Positions 57,958 through 64,000 of a stretch of DNA of 64,000 bases are shown one piece after another. The translations under genes were made by a program, and so were the position numbers. The stretch's first letter is position 1; each line of letters opens with the position of its first letter. The stretch lies in contig BSBN01001687.1 of assembly GCA_027924645.1 (NCBI GenBank), forward strand, positions 3,348,001 through 3,412,000. The letters run 5' to 3'. This stretch comes from Cunninghamia lanceolata (taxonomy: Eukaryota; Streptophyta; Pinopsida; Cupressales; Cupressaceae). The notes beneath the pieces are model-generated. The model was not told where the DNA came from. It was given only the letters and a program-made list of their open reading frames with translations, and searched no databases.

Positions 57958-59136
57958 ATGGATCCATATGGTTTAAGGGAGCAACTCAAGACTGCCCTTG
58001 AGGATCTTGAACAGTCAAACTCTGAAGTCAATGAATTAAAGGAAAGACTCAAACAGGCTGATGATTTCATGAGAGAACTAAAAGACAAATTAAGTCTCTC
58101 TATGAAAAAGAGAAAGGAGCTGCTTCAGTAATTGGCAAGACAAGGTGAAGAAAGTAATGCAAATGAAGAGCTGACTGAGAAAACCAAGTTATGTGAAAAG
58201 TTATCAAAAGAAATCATTATGGTAAGACATGAAATGGAATCAGGAGTTATAAAGTTTACTCAAGAAATTGAAGAGAAAAGAAAAACTGAAGATAATCTAA
58301 GATAATCTCTCAAGGAGAAATCAGAAGATTGCCACCAGATGGATAGAATTATCAGACATCTCAAATCTGATCTTGAAGATGCTAAAGATAATGAAGAAAA
58401 ACTTGAGGATCAAATTATCTCTCTAAAAAGGGATCTTCAAACAGCAAATGAGTATAAAGAGAAATTCAAGATAAGTTCTGCTCAACTTGAAGTTTTTCTT
58501 AGAAGTCAAAAGAAGGCAGATGACAAGTGTGGTTTGGGATATGAGAAAGAAGAAAGCTCCGGATCCGGTCAAAAGAATTTTGGATCAGAAAATCCAAGGA
58601 ACAGGCCTAGAAGACCTCCGGTAAGACAGCCTAATGCTCAAAGATATCCATCCTTCAATGGATACTGCCACAGCTGCAATCACTTTGGTCACAAAGCTAA
58701 TCAATGCAGAAAGAGAATGAATCAAACTAATTCATCCTTCTCCAGACAGTGTTTTAACTGCAAAAGGTATGGTCACAAGTCTCATGAATGCAGAAATATG
58801 CAAATGAACAAATCATTCAATGGTAGATGCTTTGCATGCAATAGAGTAGGTCATATGGCTAATCAATGCAGATCAAGAGGATATCAGTCAAATATGCAAA
58901 GAAATGTTGTTTGCCAAATCTGTAATAGGTCCGGTCATAATGCAAAAGTCTGCAGAAGCAAGAATCAGGACAAAAGAGGTCCGATATATAATCAGAATCA
59001 AGATAAGGGTAAACAAAGGATAAATGCGGATGAAGTTAAAAATGAGATGAGCAAGATTTGGGTGAAGAAAAGTACTGAGAATGTAGAGGTTGGATCCGCA
59101 CTAGACTCTGGTGCTGATATTCCTTCTGGAAACTGA
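57958..59136 (+). pseudogene. copia-2 Gag-like protein: coiled coil plus four CCHC knuckles
   Basis: ATG at 57958 (MDPYGLREQLKTALEDLEQS). About 190 residues of heptad-rich coiled coil follow, with two TAA stops (near 58128 and 58300). Then QLEVFLRSQKKADDKCGLGY, a segment seen late in Gag of SIRE-like copia elements, and a basic Asn/Arg-rich region. Four knuckles of C-x2-C-x4-H-x4-C follow (about 58666, 58750, 58828, 58912): CHSCNHFGHKANQC, CFNCKRYGHKSHEC, CFACNRVGHMANQC and CQICNRSGHNAKVC. The UBN2 capsid domain present in copia-1 is absent. The frame ends at a TGA at 59134. Confidence 0.85.
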
Positions 59137-59390
59137 AAAGTGAGCTCTGGCTCAGGGGGAGACATAAAGAAAACCTTGTTCCCCCAGCCAGTCAATTGGT
59201 GCCGGAACTGGCACAAGAAGAGTTACAGACTGAAGGGTTCATAAGGGTAACATCCAAACATACTGTGGTCAAGTTTTGAAAAGATCCGCAAGATGTTTAT
59301 AGATCAGGATTGATCTGGTTCTTCAAGTCATCTGAATAAGAGCAAAACCGGTAATGTACTGTATGTTGAAGGATTGAAGCACAATCCTCT
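59137..59390 (+). pseudogene. copia-2 protease remnant
   Basis: Mostly unreadable. Only the domain end is clear (TGNVLYVEGLKHN, 59346-59384). It is joined directly to the pre-integrase module by a deletion of about 160 bases relative to copia-1. Confidence 0.7.
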
Positions 59391-60015
59391 CAGAGTTGAT
59401 CAGAGTTGGTTATGGCATAGAAGGATGTGCCATGTGAATTTTGATAACATCATCAAGATAAGCAATACTCAAGCTGTAAGAGATCTTAAATTGGTGAAAC
59501 TTACAAATAGTTTGTGCAAAGAATGTCAGCTAGGTAAACAGAGCAGAGTCTCTTTCAAAAGCAAGGATCAGTCCACTACCGGATTGTTGGAATTAGTTCA
59601 TACTGATCTCTGTGGTCCGACAAGAATCAAGAGTATGCAAGGTGATAGATATTTCATGTTGCTAATTGATGACCATTCCCGGATGATGTGGGTTACCTTC
59701 CTAAAAGAGAAATTTGAAGCCCTTGAGAAGTTCAAAATCTTCAAAGCTATGATAGAGAATCAAACCAGATTGAAACTGAAATGTCTAAGGTCTGATAGAG
59801 GTGGTGAATTCACATCCGGTGAATTAATAGATTTTTGTGAGAAGCATGGTATAAAGAAACAGCTGTCTGTTCCTAGGACTCCACAGCAGAATGGAATAGT
59901 TGAGAGAAAGAACCGGACCATCCAGGAAGCAGTCAGGACAATGATGATGGAAACAAATGTTCCTCAGATATTTTGGAGAGAAGCTGTCAGCACTGTAGTC
60001 TATACTCTTAACTGA
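59374..60015 (+). pseudogene. copia-2 integrase, truncated
   Basis: Pre-integrase SWLWHRRMCHVNFDNIIK and LCKECQLGKQSRV, then a full D-D-E core: LVHTDLCGPTRIKSMQGDRY, LRSDRGGEFTSGELIDFCEK and PQQNGIVERKNRTIQEAVRT. The frame ends at TGA 60013, the same codon that is TGA in copia-1 (12626). Right after it about 200 bases of the integrase C-terminal region are deleted. Confidence 0.9.
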
Positions 60016-60039
60016 GTTCAAATCAAAAGCAATACCGGT

Positions 60040-60982
60040 TGATGAAGGAATTGGGAAGCCCTCAAGATTCTATGAATGTGATGAAGATGATCAGAATGAT
60101 CCTCTGGTGCAAGGAGCTCCATCCTCCTCTGAAATTTAGGTCCAGACTGATCTAGTAAATCAGGAAGAAGAAGTTTGTCTGAATGAGCCTGATCAAGAAT
60201 TAGTAGTGCAAGAAACTCCCAAAGTTCCAAGGTATGTAACTCTAAATCACTCTGAAGATCAGATCATAGGTGACAAAAGTAAAGGGGTACAAACAAGGAG
60301 AAGAATTGCTCAAAGATTCAAATGAATACTGTCTGATTTCAAAGATTGAACCTAAGACAGTTAATGAAGCTTGCAATGATGAAAATTGGACCAAAGCAAT
60401 GAAGGAAGAATTGATGCAAATTGAGAAAAATCATACTTGGGATCTTGTTCCCAGACCTAGAGACAAGAATGTGATTGGAACCAAATGGGTCTTCCGAAAC
60501 AAACTGAATGAAGTTGGTGAAGTAATCAGAAACAAAGCTAGATTGGTCTGCAAAGGCTGCTCTCAAATAGAAGGAATTGATTTTGAAGAGACCTTTGCTC
60601 TGGTGGCAAGAATTGAAGCAGTCAGATTAATTCTTGCATTTACTGCCTTCAAAGACTTCAAGGTATATCAGATGGATGTCAAGTCTACCTTCCTACTGGA
60701 AGAAGAAGTTTACATTGAACAACCGGATGGATTTCAATTGTCTGATAATGATGATATGGTCTGCAAGTTGAAGAAAGCATTGTATGGATTGAAGCAAGCC
60801 CCAAGAGCATGGTATGAAAGGTTGGATAAGCATCTTGTGCAGATTGGATTCAACAAAGGTACTGCTGACAGTAACTTATATTTCAAAATTGATCATGAAA
60901 ACATTTTGATTGTTGAAGTGCTTGTGGATGATATCATTTTTGGAGGAAGAGATAGTATGTGCAAAACTTTGCAAATTAGATG
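60040..60982 (+). pseudogene. copia-2 linker and reverse transcriptase
   Basis: From 60270: [57 protein letters not shown] (the usual NGDL before the LEEEVY stretch is deleted), and [20 protein letters not shown]. The catalytic block reads [10 protein letters not shown] one-base loss near 60975 shifts the frame into the next segment. The linker at 60040-60270 is acidic and has a shift. Confidence 0.9.
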
Positions 60983-61873
60983 AAAAGTGAGTTTGAAATG
61001 TCTATGCTTGGTGAAATGAATTTCTTCTTGGGTCTGCAAATTACTCAAACAAAGAAAGGGATCTTCATTTCTCAGACCAAATATGTGAAAGAATTGTTGA
61101 GGAAATTCAGTATGGAAGATTCAAAGCCAATGAACACTCCTATGGCAACCGGATGTAAGCTGAGCAAAGATGATGACTCTCTGAAGATAGATCAGACAAA
61201 GTATAGATCAATGATTGGTGGATTGTTGTATCTCACTCAGACTAGACCAGATATAATGCAGGATGTTGGTCTTGTGGCAAGATTTCAGGCTGATCCTAGA
61301 GAATCTCATGTTATGGCAATCAAGAGAATTTTTAGATATCTAAAAGGGATAGTGGAGTATGGTTTGTGGTATCCTAGAGATCATGATTTCTCTCTTCATG
61401 CTTACACAAATGCAGATTGGGCAGGAGATGTGGATGACCGGAAGAGCACCAGTGGTGGAGCATTCTTTTTGGGAAAGAGATTGGTTTCTTGGCTAAGCAA
61501 GAAACAAGATGCAATATCTCTATCTACAACTGAAGCAGAATACATTGCAACAACAGGTAGTTGCACTCAAATCTTATGGATGAAGCAGATGCTAAGAGAC
61601 ATTAAAGTTGAATATGAGGACCCTATCACAATTTTCTGTGATAATTCAAGTGCAATTAATATTTCTAAGAACCCGGTATTGCATTCTAAGACTGAGCACA
61701 TATCTATCAAGTTTCACTTTTTAAGAGAACAAGTGAACAAGGAAGAAGTCAGATTGGAGTATGTACCCTCTAAGGATCAGATTACAGATACCTTTACTAA
61801 ACCTCTTCCCAAGGACTCTTTTGAGTATCTCCAGGAGAAGTTAGGGGTCATGGCCCCTCCAGTGATGAACTAG
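60980..61873 (+). pseudogene. copia-2 RT end and RNase H
   Basis: 298 codons open. [20 protein letters not shown] and GGLLYLTQTRPDIMQDVG end the RT. RNase H: HAYTNADWAGDVDDRKSTSG, where the first catalytic Asp reads Asn, STTEAEYIATTGS with the Glu intact, and TIFCDNSSAINISKNPVLHS. Ends at TAG 61871. Confidence 0.92.
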
Positions 61874-62193
61874 GATGCACTGATGTGCATCAGTCCGGTG
61901 GATATCACAGTTATATCTTGTGATCCAGATTGATGATGGGGAGCTGCTACTAAGGGGGAGCAGCTGGTATGATTCTGATGTGTTAGAATTGCAAGTATGA
62001 GCCCTTTGCCATTGATGTCAAAGGGCGAGAGAATACATGTGAAAAACAAGTGGCTATTGATCAAAGGGGGAGCAGTAAAGGAAGAGAAGATATGTGAAGA
62101 GTTGTTGATAGGGGGAGCTGTGACAGAAAGGAGAAGTTCTTGTCTTGATGGTTTTTCACATCATATGTTGCCATCAATGACAAAGGGGGAGAT
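61874..62193 (+). other. copia-2 3' leader with five polypurine motifs
   Basis: GGGGGAG at 61954-61960, 62066-62072, 62111-62117 and 62185-62191, and a mutated GGGCGAG at 62023-62029. The last adjoins the LTR after AT and is the likely true priming site. 61989-62022 resembles the LTR start. Confidence 0.88.
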
Positions 62194-63445
62194 TGTTGCA
62201 AGTATGACGTGAACTAGTGTTGTCATTGATGTCAACATACTCATATTGCTTTGACAAGAAGGATTGAATGAGCTGTGTGCTGAGGATATTGAGAAGATTA
62301 GTCTCAATCTGGAATAGTGAAGAACAGTGATGAGAAGAAGGCAAAAGTACTCAATAGGTTGAGCTTCAGAGGATGCGGATTAAAGGGTTTGTAGATATGA
62401 GTCTTGAGATGATCTAGTTAAGATTTCAAAGGTTCGTATGAAGATGTGAAGAAGTTGTGATCGATCAAGTAGAACCGGTTCTGGGAGATGCTCCGGAGTG
62501 ACAGAGTGTTACAAAAAGGTCCGGTGAGATCCGGAACTGCATTGTCCTATTCTGCGGATTAGACAGAGTGTTTGGGAGGTCCTTTTAATGTGTCATCTCA
62601 ATTGATATGCGGTTTGGAGGTCCGAAAGCACCTCTGGCAGTATGACAGTGGCGATAGACTGTGTTCTTGAAGTTCTGGATGAGGAAGAGAAGAGATTCCA
62701 GTGAGTAGAGGAAGTGCGGATGTACCTGGTCATTCAGGCAAGCTTGTGAAGGTTCTTGGATCGTGTTGAGGTTGTGTTGTTGATCCACATTGGTGGTAGA
62801 GCCCAGAATTGAAGATATTCTTCAGGATGAAGTTCTTGTTCAGACTAGCCGACCGGATGAGTTGTTCATCTTGCAAATGTTCTTGTGGTGGTTGACTGGA
62901 TGTGTTATTCATCCTACGAATGTTCTTATGGTTGATTACCGACTTAGATGATTGTTCCTAAGTTGATGTCTTGTATAAATAAAGGTTTGTGAGTTCATTT
63001 CGAGGTGTGCAGTGAAGCGGATGAGTGTGGCATAGCGAAAGAGCAAAAAGCAGAGCAAGTGTGACTCGGGCTTAAATGGAACTGATCCAGACATGGTAAA
63101 GATGTCATTCTCCAGTTCAAGGTTGTGATCCTTATGATCTTGTAGACAGTGTGTCTTCTGTAGGTAGTGTGCCTCCTTGTGAGCAGTGTGCTCGGGTAGT
63201 GAGCCCTAATTGGCAAGTACCATTTTTGTATTTCCTTATTCTTCTAATAGAGAATAATCTTTGGGTTAATCACCCCGTGGTTTTCTCCCTTAACAGGGTT
63301 TCCATGTCAAAAATACTGTGTCATGTGTTTTTCCATTTCATGGTAATGTTTGCTTGTTTGAATTAATGCTGCATTGATTAATAAGAAAGTTCAGAAGAAG
63401 AAATAATTAGGATAACTGATTCACCCCCCCTCTCTGTTATCAACA
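62194..63445 (+). repeat. copia-2 3' LTR
   Basis: Same length as the 5' LTR (1252 bp). TATA box at 62974-62981, hairpin row at 63144-63222, end TATCAACA. Confidence 0.95.
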
Positions 63446-63450
63446 AAGCA

Positions 63451-63664
63451 TTCAACATTTATCACTAGTTGCATTTTACATAAATCACATGTTATAGATT
63501 ACACAACATCAGAAACAGTAATAGGAAAGCATCATATATATATCATCATCAGTTTACATATACATCAGAGTCGACTATCCCGTACAACAAAATGGGACGT
63601 CATAGTACATAATATACATCACATAGCTAAACCTCAGTCACCTATGCCCTCGAGATCTCATGGT
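63451..63664 (+). other. sequence right of copia-2, probably gypsy D
   Basis: AT-rich and continuous in composition with 56353-56640. No coding motif. Confidence 0.45.
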
Positions 63665-64000
63665 GCACATGTGACGAAGGCCTAACCATGTGTGTCTACG
63701 GATCACAAATGACTCCTAGAGACACCCGTAATTGTAAAGCCCTGATCTCTCCTCTCAATCCTAGCACCTCATCATGTAACTCTTGATACATCTACTGATA
63801 TCGATCCCTCTCAAATATGGCTCTCTCTGACTCTACCTGGAGCCTATCCCTGTCAGCTCTCACCTAGCGTAACTCAAGAAGTAAGATCTCACTCGTGATA
63901 GGATCTCTCTGAGGTGCGGTTATTGCTACAGCTTGATCTCATAGCGTTTGGAGCTTTGTCTCGCACGCTCAGCTCTTTGAAGTAAATCCTCTCTCCCATG
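63665..64000 (-). pseudogene. coiled-coil protein fragment, unidentified
   Basis: On minus a frame with three internal stops reads ITAPQRDPITSEILLLELR, VRADRDRLQVESERAIFERD and MYQELHDEVLGLRGEIRALQ. It is strongly heptad-like and rich in Arg/Glu/Leu, like the coiled coils at the start of some plant gypsy Gag proteins. It runs off the window edge. Confidence 0.5.

Larger units (their letters stand above)
44182..63445 (+). mobile_element. gypsy D, Tat-like element split by E and flanked by copia-2
   Basis: Reading across E, protease, RT, RNase H, a second RNase H-like domain and integrase are in Tat-lineage order. The reading frame is continuous across the E insertion once one copy of ATAAG is removed. 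D probably extends right of 63451, where its 3' region resumes after copia-2; its 3' LTR was not found. Confidence 0.75.
56641..63445 (+). mobile_element. copia-2, defective relative of copia-1
   Basis: LTRs of 1252 bp each (56641-57892 and 62194-63445), target duplication AAGCA at 56636-56640 and 63446-63450. Pol is closely similar to copia-1. Two internal deletions (near 59390 and 60038) remove the protease/integrase junction and the integrase C-terminus. Its Gag region differs completely from that of copia-1. Confidence 0.95.

Overview
The window is plant nuclear DNA made almost entirely of nested, decayed transposable elements. I found no intact host gene. The organism is most likely a seed plant with a very large genome, probably a conifer. 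The reasons are stacked old LTR retrotransposons of several lineages, L1-type LINE remains with a C-terminal RNase H, a pentatricopeptide-repeat (PPR) pseudogene inside a retroelement LTR, and AT-rich spacers. 'Conifer' is inference; 'plant' is well supported.

Layout. (1) 1-26453 is one Ty3/gypsy chromovirus on the minus strand (element A). Its 3' LTR is at the left (cut by the window edge, with a 4.9-kb insertion at 315-5250). Pol lies at 6056-9110, protease and gag at 16415-17880, the primer-binding site at 18525-18543, and a 7.9-kb 5' LTR at 18546-26453. The LTR holds further insertions, including the PPR pseudogene. A plus-strand Ty1/copia element (copia-1, 9116-16409, target duplication GACAT) sits inside A's protease-RT linker. 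(2) 26700-30790 is a 5'-truncated L1-type LINE. (3) 30790-34890 is AT-rich DNA without recognisable genes. (4) 35780-38155 is a truncated minus-strand chromovirus (element B). (5) 38813-43362 is a minus-strand TNT1-like copia element (copia-3) whose 3' LTR is nearly all lost. (6) 44182-63446 and beyond is a plus-strand Tat-like Ty3/gypsy element (D). It is split by element E (45305-52070, duplication ATAAG) and followed by copia-2 (56641-63445, duplication AAGCA), a relative of copia-1. (7) The right edge carries a coiled-coil fragment on the minus strand.

The most unusual object is element E. It is a 6.77-kb insertion with a clean 5-bp duplication and TGTTG...CAACA ends, but no recognisable LTRs, reverse transcriptase, integrase or transposase. 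It holds one unshifted reading frame of 1436 codons for an unrecognised protein, broken only by five in-frame stops. Its leader has a likely intron and several TGACGTCA-type sites, one centred in a perfect 28-bp palindrome. A second notable pattern is a row of five mini-hairpins with near-identical loops, downstream of the TATA box in all four LTRs of copia-1 and copia-2.

The elements are dead copies. Most stop codons in copia-1 and E are explained by CAG-to-TAG transitions, as expected from cytosine methylation at CHG sites in silenced plant transposons.
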